Shown: positions 24,325 to 33,096 of the stretch, piece after piece | How positions within the stretch are numbered: the stretch's first letter is position 1 | Layout: every line of letters starts with the position of its first letter | NCBI GenBank assembly: GCA_938020445.1 | Contig: CALIIC010000151.1 | Location: 1 to 34,636 of the forward strand | DNA from: an uncultured Flavobacteriaceae bacterium | Lineage (GTDB): Bacteria > Bacteroidota > Bacteroidia > Flavobacteriales > Flavobacteriaceae | Reading direction: 5' to 3' | Length of the DNA: 34,636 bases | Translations under genes and position numbers: made by a program | Notes under the pieces: generated by a model | What the model was told of the DNA's origin: nothing | Seen by the model: the letters and a program-made list of their open reading frames with translations, nothing else | Databases searched by the model: none

Positions 24325-25567
24325 ATTTACCATAAAGAAAATCTCTCCAGAGCAATTGTTCATGGGCAGTGTGCTGCTCGTCAACGGGGGCAACTACCTT
24401 TACAATTTACTTCTTGGTCGCCTTTTGGGACCAGAAGCTTTTGCCGAGGCCGCCTTATTGGTAACCATGCTCCTAGTTTTATCCTTTATGGGAATGACGT
24501 TCCAATTGGCCTGCGCAAAATTCGCAGTACTCTTTGCCGATGGACAATGGGAAAGTTTTCAAAACAAAATTTACAAACAGGCAATGGTCTTTGGGCTTGT
24601 GGTGGGACTGCTAATTCTAGTGTTCTCAAAACAGCTGCAACAACTGTTCAATACACAAAGCCATTGGATGTTTATTGTTTTTGCCATCGGTATACCCTTG
24701 TATTTCTTTATGAGCGTGAACAGAGGTATTTTTCAAGGAAGACAGCAGTTCACAAGACTGTCTATTACCTACCAGACCGAAATGTGGGCACGATTAACCA
24801 TTACCTTGGCGCTGCTGTATCTTGTGCCTTGGGAACCAGGAATTATCGTGGCGCTGGGTATCTTACTTTCGTTCGTATTCGGGTTGTTCCCATCAAACAA
24901 GCAACGTCTTTTACGGAAGCCAATTGAGGGGCTTACCAAAAAAAACAGTAAACGCGTAGCTCGTTTCATCCTCTTGACCGCTGGTTACGAATTAACGCAG
25001 ATTATTATCAATAATAGCGATGTTTTAATGGTGAAACACTATTTCGATGCTATGGAAGCCGGTCTCTACGCCTCCCTTGCCCTTATCGGAAGGGTCGTTT
25101 ATTTTGCCGCGTGGATGTTCGTCATGTTACTATTGCCACAAGTGGTTCAAAAACACAAAGACGGTATCGCTACGGCCCCCATTTTATATAAGTATGTCTT
25201 TTATGTAGCACTCCTATCCCTTGCCATCGTGGGAACTTGTTATTTGTTTCCCGAGCTGATCATAAACCTATTGTTTGGTGATGCCTACACCGCCATGGCC
25301 AGCCTTTTGTGGCAATATGCCCTGGCCACTTCCCTATTCGCCATTTCAAATATTTTTGCCTACTACTTTCTATCCCTCGATCACTATGTACCGGTCATCC
25401 TTTCAGGAGTTTTAGGCCTTTCACAAATATTTCTGGTCGTTTGGTTTCACAGCAGTCTGCACATGGTTGTGCAGGTGCAGATCATTGCCATGGTAGCACT
25501 CTTAGTTGCCCAATTGCTTTACTTTATGACCAAAAAAGATGTGCGACATAAGTCCCATCATTCTTAA
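24311..25567 (+). CDS. polysaccharide flippase (MOP superfamily, Wzx/PelG-like)
   Basis: A protein of 418 residues with about 12 membrane helices. The start is taken as the GTG at 24311, overlapping the STAS gene by 14 bases, since it adds a basic amphipathic leader (TAFRFTIKKISPEQLF) before helix 1 (SVLLVNGGNYLYNLLLGRLLGP). The alternative is an ATG at 24362, just before that helix. The early motif YNLLLGRLLGPEAFAEAALL is characteristic of Wzx-type oligosaccharide translocases. PelG is a distant relative of the same fold. Role: moving a lipid-linked or nascent polysaccharide across the inner membrane. It is followed 37 bases later by a GT4 gene, an order also seen for pelG/pelF-like pairs. 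Confidence 0.85.
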   Translation: MTAFRFTIKKISPEQLFMGSVLLVNGGNYLYNLLLGRLLGPEAFAEAALLVTMLLVLSFMGMTFQLACAKFAVLFADGQWESFQNKIYKQAMVFGLVVGLLILVFSKQLQQLFNTQSHWMFIVFAIGIPLYFFMSVNRGIFQGRQQFTRLSITYQTEMWARLTITLALLYLVPWEPGIIVALGILLSFVFGLFPSNKQRLLRKPIEGLTKKNSKRVARFILLTAGYELTQIIINNSDVLMVKHYFDAMEAGLYASLALIGRVVYFAAWMFVMLLLPQVVQKHKDGIATAPILYKYVFYVALLSLAIVGTCYLFPELIINLLFGDAYTAMASLLWQYALATSLFAISNIFAYYFLSLDHYVPVILSGVLGLSQIFLVVWFHSSLHMVVQVQIIAMVALLVAQLLYFMTKKDVRHKSHHS

Positions 25568-25604
25568 TATTAAAACGTACAATACGTACCCCAAATCAAA
25601 TCGT

Positions 25605-26840
25605 ATGAAATTAGCAATCGTAACAGCCTACCCGCCTAGCAAAGTCACTTTGACCGAGTACGGATATCATTTGGTAAAGCATTTTAGACTTCAGAAAGAG
25701 ATTTCCGAAATCGTATTGATCACGGATAAAACAGCAGGCACCAAAGACCTAAATTTCGAGGAAGAAGGTTGCAAGATTACTGTGAAAGAATGTTGGGAAT
25801 TTAATAGCTACGCAAACTTATTTCGCATCAATCGCGCCCTGTCAAAGACCAAACCGGACGCCGTCTTGTTCAATCTGCAATTCCTGAAATTCGGGGATAA
25901 AAAAATACCGGCCGCTCTGGGTCTTATGTCGCCGATGGTAAGCAGGATAAAGGGAATTCCAACCATTTCACTGCTTCATAACATCTTGGAACAGGTAGAT
26001 TTGGAAAATGCCGGTTTTACCAAAAACAAGTTCCTTCAAATGGTCTATAACTTTATAGGAAGTACCCTTACCCGTTTTGTGCTGTCCTCTGATGTGGTGG
26101 CCGTAACCATTAGCAAGTATGTACGTATCCTTGAAAAAAAGTACAGGGCCAGAAATATTGCTTTGATTCCCCATGGGGCTTTTGAGACACCGCCAGAACC
26201 GAGCTATAAACTGCCCAAGGGGGCCAAACAAGTAATGGCCTTTGGAAAATTCGGCACCTATAAAAAAGTGGAAGTGCTGATCGAGGCGGTTGAGCTTATT
26301 CGCCAACGCACCGATGAAAATATCGAGATAGTCATCGCCGGTACCGATAGTCCCAATACCCCTGGTTATCTTGCTACTATAGCCGATAAGTATAAAGATG
26401 TTCCCCAATTACGATTTACCGGTTATGTGGCGGAAGAAGATGTACCTAGCCTATTTACCGATAGTGCCGTAGTAGTTTTCCCCTATACCTCTACCACAGG
26501 AAGTTCAGGGGTGTTACACCAAGCCGGCAGCTACGGGAGAGCCGTTGCCTTGCCCGATTTGGGCGACTTGAGTATTTTGGTAAAAGAAGAAGGCTATACC
26601 GGAGAGTTTTTTGAGCCGGAAAATGCAGCTTCCTTGGCAGATGCGATTCAAAATATTGTGTCTCATGATATTTATAGAGTGCATTTGGGGATGGCCAACT
26701 ACAAGGCCGCTTGCTCGTTACCCATGTCCGATATTACACAACGTTATATAGAATTTTTTAAGGCCATACGCCTCTCTCGATTTACCGATTTTTACCTCGA
26801 TATCCCAAAAATCTCTAGAGAACTCGAGACAACAAAATAG
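25605..26840 (+). CDS. GT4-family glycosyltransferase
   Basis: A GT-B fold protein of 411 residues. The ATG at 25605 begins the first Rossmann strand (MKLAIVTAYPPSKV) and is preferred to a frame open to 25539. Signatures are VAVTISKYVRILEKKY (~170), IPHGAF (~189), the C-domain start KQVMAFGKFGTYKKVEVLIEA (~211-230) and VVIAGTD-like strands. The donor-site region reads YTSTTGSSGVLHQAGSYG. The usual EX7E glutamates of GT4 enzymes are replaced (Ser/Gly and Gln), as in a subgroup of the family. It presumably adds a sugar during exopolysaccharide assembly; donor and acceptor cannot be deduced. It is the last gene of the STAS/flippase operon and ends before a hairpin at 26911. Confidence 0.85.
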   Translation: MKLAIVTAYPPSKVTLTEYGYHLVKHFRLQKEISEIVLITDKTAGTKDLNFEEEGCKITVKECWEFNSYANLFRINRALSKTKPDAVLFNLQFLKFGDKKIPAALGLMSPMVSRIKGIPTISLLHNILEQVDLENAGFTKNKFLQMVYNFIGSTLTRFVLSSDVVAVTISKYVRILEKKYRARNIALIPHGAFETPPEPSYKLPKGAKQVMAFGKFGTYKKVEVLIEAVELIRQRTDENIEIVIAGTDSPNTPGYLATIADKYKDVPQLRFTGYVAEEDVPSLFTDSAVVVFPYTSTTGSSGVLHQAGSYGRAVALPDLGDLSILVKEEGYTGEFFEPENAASLADAIQNIVSHDIYRVHLGMANYKAACSLPMSDITQRYIEFFKAIRLSRFTDFYLDIPKISRELETTK

Positions 26841-26882
26841 TGTCATTGCATATTTATAGCATTCGATATTTTGGTTAGGTTC

Positions 26883-26904
26883 AACCCAAATAGTACTTTG
26901 GGTT
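26883..26904 (+). repeat. inverted repeat between convergent genes
   Basis: AACCCAAA, six bases, TTTGGGTT: a perfect 8-bp stem that lies just ahead of the terminator hairpin at 26911. The left arm is the same AACCCAAAT string seen in several leaders of this window, probably by chance. Function unknown. Confidence 0.4.
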
Positions 26905-26910
26905 ATACAG

Positions 26911-26943
26911 AAAGGAACGGTTTTCATACGCCGTTCCTTTTTT
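26911..26943 (+). terminator. rho-independent terminator between convergent operons
   Basis: AAAGGAACGG / CCGTTCCTTT with a ten-base loop and a plus-strand T run. It ends the GT4 transcript. On the minus strand the T run is weak. Confidence 0.75.
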
Positions 26944-26960
26944 GATTTTATAGCGCTATA

Positions 26961-28490
26961 TCACTTCTCTTTATAATTCAAGTGCGTATATGCTTTCTTT
27001 GGTTTTCCATGGCTATTTAGTATTCCAAAGTATTGCTGTCGCGCTTTGCGCCAAGGCAAACGACCCACTACTTCCGTTGGAATTTCTTTGAAATCATGCA
27101 AGCCCCAAAACAGGAAAGGAAGTTGTTTCTCGTCTAAGATAGCCTGTATCTTCTCGTAATAGGCCGCTTGTGATGCTTCAGAACCCAGATAGGCGTTCCA
27201 AATGCCATCATAGCTTGAAAAGCCATACTCTTGTAAAACCAATGGCTTACTACCAATGGCTGCTTTCAAATGCTGGTAGGCCTCTTCAAAGGCATCGACC
27301 TCCCGATAATAATGAAAGGATACATAATCGACTTCCTCGGCCAATACGGTAGCCGCCTCCGGACTCGACCAGCCAATGGTCACCGGATGTTGTGGGTCCC
27401 ATTTTCGAACGGCACCCAGCATTTCTCGCAACCAAGCCGTGACACGTTGCTCACCTCGTGATTCAAAGTCAAGGTCGGGTTCATTTTTAATGTCCCATCC
27501 CAATAGGGCCGGATGGTCTTTCAAGGCATTCACCACTGTTTCGGCATGCCGGTGGGTCAACGTCCAATTTGGAATATCATAATCCCCATAAAAATCGAAC
27601 AAGGTTACTACTACCTGCAAATCATTGGTCTCTGCCAACGACAATACCTTCTGAAGTAATTCTATTTTATCAAGTGATACAGTCGCGGCTCCAAAATCTT
27701 CGTATTGCACGAATATACGAATGGTATTGAGGCCCATCTCCTGTATTTGTTCAAAGTCGTTATTGATGATGGTATCGTTGAACTTGGATCCAAAAGTATT
27801 CCAAGGCGTATCACTGGGATAGTAATTGACACCTTTCAATGGTGGTACTTTTTGCAACAGCTTATCTGTTTTTTTTGACTTTGGTGCTGGCCTAGTAGCT
27901 TCGGGCAATTCCTTTAGATGACGAACGCGCCAAAAACCATCTTCCAATAACATGAGTACTTGATACGACCTACGCTCGCGGAGTTGCAAAAGCAGTTCTT
28001 CTTCTTTGTATACTTCTTGATACGAGGATACATTATGATCTGTAAAAACCACCAGGGTGCCATCTTCACTATAAAAGTCCAATTCCGGATGGTGTTCGAG
28101 CGTCGTATTTTTGAACCAATTACCCTCGGCGAGATTCAAATCGATCTGCTCGTACAAACGCACCCGCGCAGAATCTGTATAATAATCGGAAATCCCATAA
28201 CGGTCGTTGTTCATAAAGGCCATATTCCGAACATGCCATGCACTTAAATAGTCGTTTTCAATATCCTTCAAGGTTGGTTTTTCCATTGGTCGCCCTGGGT
28301 TTTCCAAGCTTCCCCATTCAACTTTCGGCAGATACACCGCTTCCATTTCCACTTCTTGGTGCAACATCGAAGAGCGGTCAGCGCCTGTATTCAAATACGA
28401 CAATACCGAACTGATGCCCCAAAGAATCAAAGCATTGATTCCAAGGAAAGAAACCAGCAATACAATCCGATAAAAAGTCTTGTTCAACAT
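26961..28490 (-). CDS. membrane-anchored GH5-like glycoside hydrolase with NTF2-like domain
   Basis: A protein of 509 residues. One N-terminal membrane anchor (about 8-32) puts the rest outside. Residues ~75-195 look like an NTF2/SnoaL-type alpha+beta domain (DYLSAWHVRNMAFMNNDRY, then SYQVLMLLEDGFWRVRHLKE). Residues ~215-500 are a (beta/alpha)8 hydrolase of clan GH-A. The acid/base is Glu337 in GWDIKNEPDLDF, the nucleophile Glu421 in LVLQEYGFSS, with HYY at ~393-395 and WGLHDF at ~462-467. Such enzymes trim or release polysaccharide during export, as PslG and PelA do. It is the last gene of the minus-strand set, five bases after the lipoprotein gene. Confidence 0.82.
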   Translation of the reverse strand: MLNKTFYRIVLLVSFLGINALILWGISSVLSYLNTGADRSSMLHQEVEMEAVYLPKVEWGSLENPGRPMEKPTLKDIENDYLSAWHVRNMAFMNNDRYGISDYYTDSARVRLYEQIDLNLAEGNWFKNTTLEHHPELDFYSEDGTLVVFTDHNVSSYQEVYKEEELLLQLRERRSYQVLMLLEDGFWRVRHLKELPEATRPAPKSKKTDKLLQKVPPLKGVNYYPSDTPWNTFGSKFNDTIINNDFEQIQEMGLNTIRIFVQYEDFGAATVSLDKIELLQKVLSLAETNDLQVVVTLFDFYGDYDIPNWTLTHRHAETVVNALKDHPALLGWDIKNEPDLDFESRGEQRVTAWLREMLGAVRKWDPQHPVTIGWSSPEAATVLAEEVDYVSFHYYREVDAFEEAYQHLKAAIGSKPLVLQEYGFSSYDGIWNAYLGSEASQAAYYEKIQAILDEKQLPFLFWGLHDFKEIPTEVVGRLPWRKARQQYFGILNSHGKPKKAYTHLNYKEK

Positions 28491-28495
28491 CTTTT

Positions 28496-29722
28496 TTATT
28501 CCAATTCGATTCTATGCGTTTTAAGCATTCCTGCCGCCCTAACGTCTAGACGGTAACTGCCATTTTTAAAGTACTCACTGGGTAATTTAAAAAGACATAT
28601 TCCCTTTTTCGTCGTTTTTTTCTTCGTATCCAAGTGTTTTCCATCACTGTCATAGATACTTAGAATTACCGCTATTCCATCTGGAACAATTTGGTTCATA
28701 AAACTCTTAACCGGACCTACAGTCACCGTACGTCGACCCTCTGAAAAGCTTACTTCAAAATCACTGATCGCCTGTTCAAACGCCACAGAAATCGTATTGC
28801 TCTTCGCAGCACCGGTAACAAAGGCAGTGACTTCCCATTGTTCTTTCTCAGCGGGATGCAGTAAACTCGCTTTTGCGATACCACCAATACTCAATCCTGT
28901 TGTTTTTAAATGCCCCCCGTTCGAATTGGCGATTAAAAAGGTCACCAAGGTACCATCGCTAACTACGTTCCCGTACCTATCTTTTAGAATATCGGTCTGG
29001 AACGAGATGATCTGGTTTCCATCTGCGTAGCTATGATTTCTTTGATAGGTGATTTCAAATGTTTCGGCATTTGCAGGAAAGAGAATTGTGGTCAGTTCTT
29101 TGGTATCGGTTCCTAAGCAAGAAGCGCTTACCAAAATTCTACCCACCGTTTTTTTAGCATAGATATTTTTCCAAGCAATAAAATCGGCCGTGCGCGCTTC
29201 GGTAGATTCTACCTTGTTTTCAAATTCAGACTTAATGGTCACCGGAGTACCAGCCAACAAACTGTTATCAAAAGAATCTGTTGGAATGACCACCAACATT
29301 GAAAAATCGCGTTCACCTACGGTAATGCTTCTTGGACCAAAGTAGGTTTCCACATGCGGGGAAATACGGTTATCTGGAAGAATCGTAAAACTGTTCGCCA
29401 GCATCACTTCTTTGTTCTGCATTATTTTCCAATGCAAGGGCCCGGCCTTTCGCGTAAAATTCTGGGGAATAATGCACTGCACCCTTCCTTGTTCCTTTTT
29501 CAGTGGTAGCACTGCGGTACCATAGGCGTTTGAGATGTACACAGAAGCTCCCGTATCGGAATCGATTCCTGTAAAACTTAAGCGAACCGAAGCTCCCGCC
29601 CGCACCGAATCGATCGGATTTGCCCATTGCATGGACAATTGCCCTGCCAATGCGACCGGCTCACCGACTTTCTTACAAGCGACAAGCATCAATACGATAC
29701 ACAATGCATAGATTCGTTTCAT
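28496..29722 (-). CDS. Ig-like (Big_1-type) repeat lipoprotein
   Basis: A protein of 408 residues. The ATG at 29722 gives MKRIYALCIVLMLVAC with a LVAC lipobox (Cys16); a start six codons further up would overlap the neighbouring gene. The N-terminal part (~20-200) has Ig-like strands. At about 225-325 there is a Big_1/invasin-type domain: ADGNQIISFQTDILKDRYGN, then VSDGTLVTFLIANS and SIGGIAKASLLHPA. A further beta domain closes the protein. No enzyme motif is seen. It is placed between the GT-C-like synthase and the hydrolase, one base after the first, so it probably is a periplasmic or outer-membrane part of the same polysaccharide machine. Confidence 0.78.
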   Translation of the reverse strand: MKRIYALCIVLMLVACKKVGEPVALAGQLSMQWANPIDSVRAGASVRLSFTGIDSDTGASVYISNAYGTAVLPLKKEQGRVQCIIPQNFTRKAGPLHWKIMQNKEVMLANSFTILPDNRISPHVETYFGPRSITVGERDFSMLVVIPTDSFDNSLLAGTPVTIKSEFENKVESTEARTADFIAWKNIYAKKTVGRILVSASCLGTDTKELTTILFPANAETFEITYQRNHSYADGNQIISFQTDILKDRYGNVVSDGTLVTFLIANSNGGHLKTTGLSIGGIAKASLLHPAEKEQWEVTAFVTGAAKSNTISVAFEQAISDFEVSFSEGRRTVTVGPVKSFMNQIVPDGIAVILSIYDSDGKHLDTKKKTTKKGICLFKLPSEYFKNGSYRLDVRAAGMLKTHRIELE

Positions 29723-29723
29723 C

Positions 29724-32700
29724 TTACTTGGGGTTACCAATGTAACTGTTCATATCAAATTTTAAGAATGAAAAGCAATCACCAGGGTATTCTTGTAGCT
29801 GTGCGCGCTCATGCGATGTATTCCGATCAGGAAATACCTTTTCGCCGATGGCTGCATTTGGAAGTCCGTTTACGAAACACAGTTCCAGGCTACTATGAAT
29901 CACTTCCAAGCCTTCAAGGGAAATGGGCTTGTAATCAAAAAACTGCTTGCGCTGCACACGAACACCTTCTCTTAAAAACTGATGGTCAACCCATAGAATT
30001 TCATGGTCCTCATCGTAATAAGACACGAGTAATTGGGGAATGGTCACCTCTTGCACCCCCGAATTATAAAGCACCCCTTCGAAACCCTGGTTTGTGCGCG
30101 TTAAAGATTGAAATGCCACTTTCTTATAAAGATCTGTATTTGCAACATTTCCAGCTGATTGTAAGTCAAACTTGGTGGGTTGTTCGGACAAACTGATCGG
30201 GGTAAACTCATCTGGGTCAAAGGTCGGCGGCAGCGTATCTTTGGTCGAGGCCCAAGCGATGCCTTCAAAATTAATTTTATAGGGGGTGGTTTCCTTGGGC
30301 ATTAATTTGTGTTTTATATGGTATTTGGCGCTATGACTGGCGAGGTTGCTATCATCATCGTTATACAAGGTAGCTTTGACCACTACATCGGCAGGTACAT
30401 CATCTACGTTCTGTAATTCCCCAATGATACTGTATTGCCCATTAAACCGCACTAGCTTGGCAGAAAGAATTTCGAGTACAGGTTGTTTTAATACATCCTC
30501 ATGATGGGTTTGTTGTGTCGTTAGCTGCCTTCGCCCATGATTGTAGAATGTAGTCCCGTTCGAAACAAAGAGTTGGTCTGGGGGAACATCGTTATCGAAC
30601 GTATTTGGGAGTAGATACCACTTCCCCGACCGTTGTACCAATTCATGAAAAAAGTCTTTTTGCACCTTTTCCAAAGGGGTTATCCACTGTGTGCTCACTT
30701 TCGCCTTTGCCCTATTACCTTTCTCATCCATCAATTCGATTCCGATAGAATCGAGTTTTGCATAGGAGCTTAGAATTCCATCGGTCACCGATACCTCTAA
30801 CATATATTGTGCTAAATCAATCTCGGCATTCGGGTCTAAATAGGAATGGGCCCTTTCGAACTCCTTAAAATCCAACGCATCATAATATGCATTCACCACA
30901 TTCATGGCAGAACGTTGCGCTACATTCTCTATATAAAATTGGTATATCCCTATGCTTATAAGAATGAGTATTAAAAATGCCCATACATGCGATATCAATA
31001 TAAGTTTACCCGAGAAGCGCTCATAGGACACCGATAGCTTCATATAATTTAAAAGAGGTTTTTCCCTGGATTTTAAAATTCGAACCCAAGATAGTTGTAT
31101 GTTGATCAGAAAGGCCATCAATACGGTTAAGATGGGAATGGTACCCCACATTATTTTTAAGAAAACCGGTACGTCTTCTTTTGGAATGATTGCCGGTACA
31201 GGCGGAATGTTTAGTTTCTCCCATACCATGATTCCATTTTCAAGCTGTTGTAGACGTTGCCAACCACAGAAATATAAAATAGGATCGTAAAACTTGTCGT
31301 TGGAAAAAATATACTTCAAATGATACTTCTCGGGCACGGTCAAGAACTGTTGTAAGGAACCGATACCTTCGATACCCCGAAATTTTGAGTTTTCAATACG
31401 CTCAATTGCTCTAGTAGTAAGTTCTGGCAACCTTCGCGCGGAGTGGTAGTTGCCATCTACGGTCATGGCATTCGTTTGTGCGGAAAGCCATGCCATTTGA
31501 TCTCCGAACCCCAGCGGCAGATACCGCCATGCGTCATGCGAGTCTTGGTTTAAAAAATTAACAATGGGCAACATTTTAATCTTTGCCGGTTGGGAAGGCC
31601 TAAAGTAGCCCAGGGTCATAGTAAAGATGACCATTAACAAAATACCTCCCGCTAAAAAACCGCCAAGCACCCGATGGTACACCCCACCGAAACGTGCTTG
31701 TATACTGGCTTTAAGATCCCCCTCAACCATTCGAAAGGCAAACTCACCAAAAATAGGAAGCGCCATAATGGTTGCCCACAAGGTAAACCTATCCAGGGTG
31801 AGAATATTAAAGGCCGTTTCCCCTAACAACTTTAATGGTATTGGCGTGGTCCCGCCTGTACCTAAGATGGTCAACATCGAAAATGACAGGCCAAAAAAGA
31901 GGTAACGCTTGCTGTAGAATCGATAAAAAATATAAGGCAAAAGAAATAGAAGAATTCCCCAAGGTATTACAAAAAATACCAAACCAGAGGAGGTCACTTC
32001 TAAAAAATTATCCCTGGATCCATGTGGAATAGGAACCTGGGTAATCGGATTTTTTTTAGAGTTATACCAATACGGTAGTATACAGGTAATAATTAAAAAC
32101 AATGAAGCCATCCCGAAACCCACTATTCGCCAAAACAGTTTTTTGAAGGTTGTAAAGAAAATGGGAAAGGTGACCTGTTTCATGGTCGTCACCTGCTCTT
32201 TGGCCGCATCCATGATGACCATTCCGATCAAGGGAAAGATAAAGAATACCATTCCAAAAATAGGAGTTACATGGTGGGAGGTAACCGTTACGGCAATGAG
32301 CGACAAACAGCTGGCCAGATACCGATATTTTCCCGTTTTGATCCAGAGGTAAATTTCGGGCAATGAATGCAGTAAGACGGAAAGCCCAACCAAGCTGGGG
32401 AGCTGCCCAAAAATATGCAGGGTTTCAATGAAAGTGGAGGAAAACACCGCTAAGAGTGCCGCGTACCCGGCAACACGCCTATTCCCCGTTAAGAGTAATG
32501 AAAACCGATAGACCCCTGTAATGAAAAGCACAATACCAATCAGCGCAACGGTAAACATTCCAAATTTGAGTCCTCCTATATACGAGAACATCGCGATTGA
32601 TTGATGCACCAATGGCGGATAGGATTGAACCGTAAATCCTGTATACCACCGGTAGTCCCACGGTTCGAACCAGGAATCGGCATAGTGATCTGCAAAGAAC

Positions 32701-32810
32701 AGATGGATCAACGCGTCATAGGTCGATTCCAAGGTAAAGAAGATCGCCGAACCATGGAAGGCGATAGCGATGATCAACGCTATGATCAACAAGGTGTTGG
32801 TTTTCTTCAT
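29724..32810 (-). CDS. large GT-C-like membrane protein (PTPS-related family)
   Basis: A protein of 1028 residues, one of the largest here. Residues ~5-450 hold about 11-12 helices, with a first periplasmic loop bearing acidic residues (STYDALIHLFFADHYADSWF, D32 and D41), as in GT-C glycosyltransferases. The region matches in character the 6-pyruvoyl-tetrahydropterin-synthase-related membrane family, which in spite of its name is not a pterin enzyme. Further helices lie at ~555-575 and ~605-625. The C-terminal region has an NTF2-like domain (~635-745) and FxLYD-like beta domains (~780-1028). A likely role is polymerase or glycosyltransferase using lipid-linked sugar. It starts the minus-strand operon and is divergent from the receiver-GT2 gene. 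Confidence 0.75.
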   Translation of the reverse strand: MKKTNTLLIIALIIAIAFHGSAIFFTLESTYDALIHLFFADHYADSWFEPWDYRWYTGFTVQSYPPLVHQSIAMFSYIGGLKFGMFTVALIGIVLFITGVYRFSLLLTGNRRVAGYAALLAVFSSTFIETLHIFGQLPSLVGLSVLLHSLPEIYLWIKTGKYRYLASCLSLIAVTVTSHHVTPIFGMVFFIFPLIGMVIMDAAKEQVTTMKQVTFPIFFTTFKKLFWRIVGFGMASLFLIITCILPYWYNSKKNPITQVPIPHGSRDNFLEVTSSGLVFFVIPWGILLFLLPYIFYRFYSKRYLFFGLSFSMLTILGTGGTTPIPLKLLGETAFNILTLDRFTLWATIMALPIFGEFAFRMVEGDLKASIQARFGGVYHRVLGGFLAGGILLMVIFTMTLGYFRPSQPAKIKMLPIVNFLNQDSHDAWRYLPLGFGDQMAWLSAQTNAMTVDGNYHSARRLPELTTRAIERIENSKFRGIEGIGSLQQFLTVPEKYHLKYIFSNDKFYDPILYFCGWQRLQQLENGIMVWEKLNIPPVPAIIPKEDVPVFLKIMWGTIPILTVLMAFLINIQLSWVRILKSREKPLLNYMKLSVSYERFSGKLILISHVWAFLILILISIGIYQFYIENVAQRSAMNVVNAYYDALDFKEFERAHSYLDPNAEIDLAQYMLEVSVTDGILSSYAKLDSIGIELMDEKGNRAKAKVSTQWITPLEKVQKDFFHELVQRSGKWYLLPNTFDNDVPPDQLFVSNGTTFYNHGRRQLTTQQTHHEDVLKQPVLEILSAKLVRFNGQYSIIGELQNVDDVPADVVVKATLYNDDDSNLASHSAKYHIKHKLMPKETTPYKINFEGIAWASTKDTLPPTFDPDEFTPISLSEQPTKFDLQSAGNVANTDLYKKVAFQSLTRTNQGFEGVLYNSGVQEVTIPQLLVSYYDEDHEILWVDHQFLREGVRVQRKQFFDYKPISLEGLEVIHSSLELCFVNGLPNAAIGEKVFPDRNTSHERAQLQEYPGDCFSFLKFDMNSYIGNPK

Positions 32811-32985
32811 TTTAAAGGAATCAATACTAATTTCTTTATAGTAACGCAGTGCGAAACACCATATTGTCGTTATTCAACAATATACTTACTTATACTACGT
32901 TAAATGAAAGTAATAACCTACTAATAAAACAACAATAGATTGACTTTCAATATTTAACGCACTCGGTTATCGACCCTAATTTGTT

Positions 32986-33021
32986 GCTAACCGACAGTAA
33001 ACGGCAACCGACCGATAGCAA
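32986..33021 (+). promoter_or_regulatory. LytTR-type direct repeat, site 4 (receiver-GT2 gene)
   Basis: ACAGTAA at 32994 (preceded by GCTAACCG) and ATAGCAA at 33015 (preceded by ACCGACCG), 21 bp apart. ACCGACAGTAAA is shared with site 1. The -7 box TATCTTTA at 33046-33053 starts 31 bp after the second core. The 286-base gap between the divergent genes contains nothing else recognised. Confidence 0.65.
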
Positions 33022-33045
33022 TGGGCTTTAGAGCTTTTACACTGC

Positions 33046-33053
33046 TATCTTTA
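33046..33053 (+). promoter_or_regulatory. -7 promoter box of the receiver-GT2 gene
   Basis: TATCTTTA differs from TAnnTTTG only in the last base and has the conserved offset to the LytTR-type site. It is 43 bases before the ATG, with the leader motif AACCCAAAT in between. Confidence 0.5.
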
Positions 33054-33096
33054 CCTTGTCCGCATTGAATTTTGTAGGATCAAAAACCCAAATCGA

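Noticed and set aside
29627..30196. 189-codon plus-strand open frame
   Set aside because: It lies antisense to the GT-C-like and lipoprotein genes, has Cys/His/Trp-rich unnatural composition and no promoter or homology-like features.
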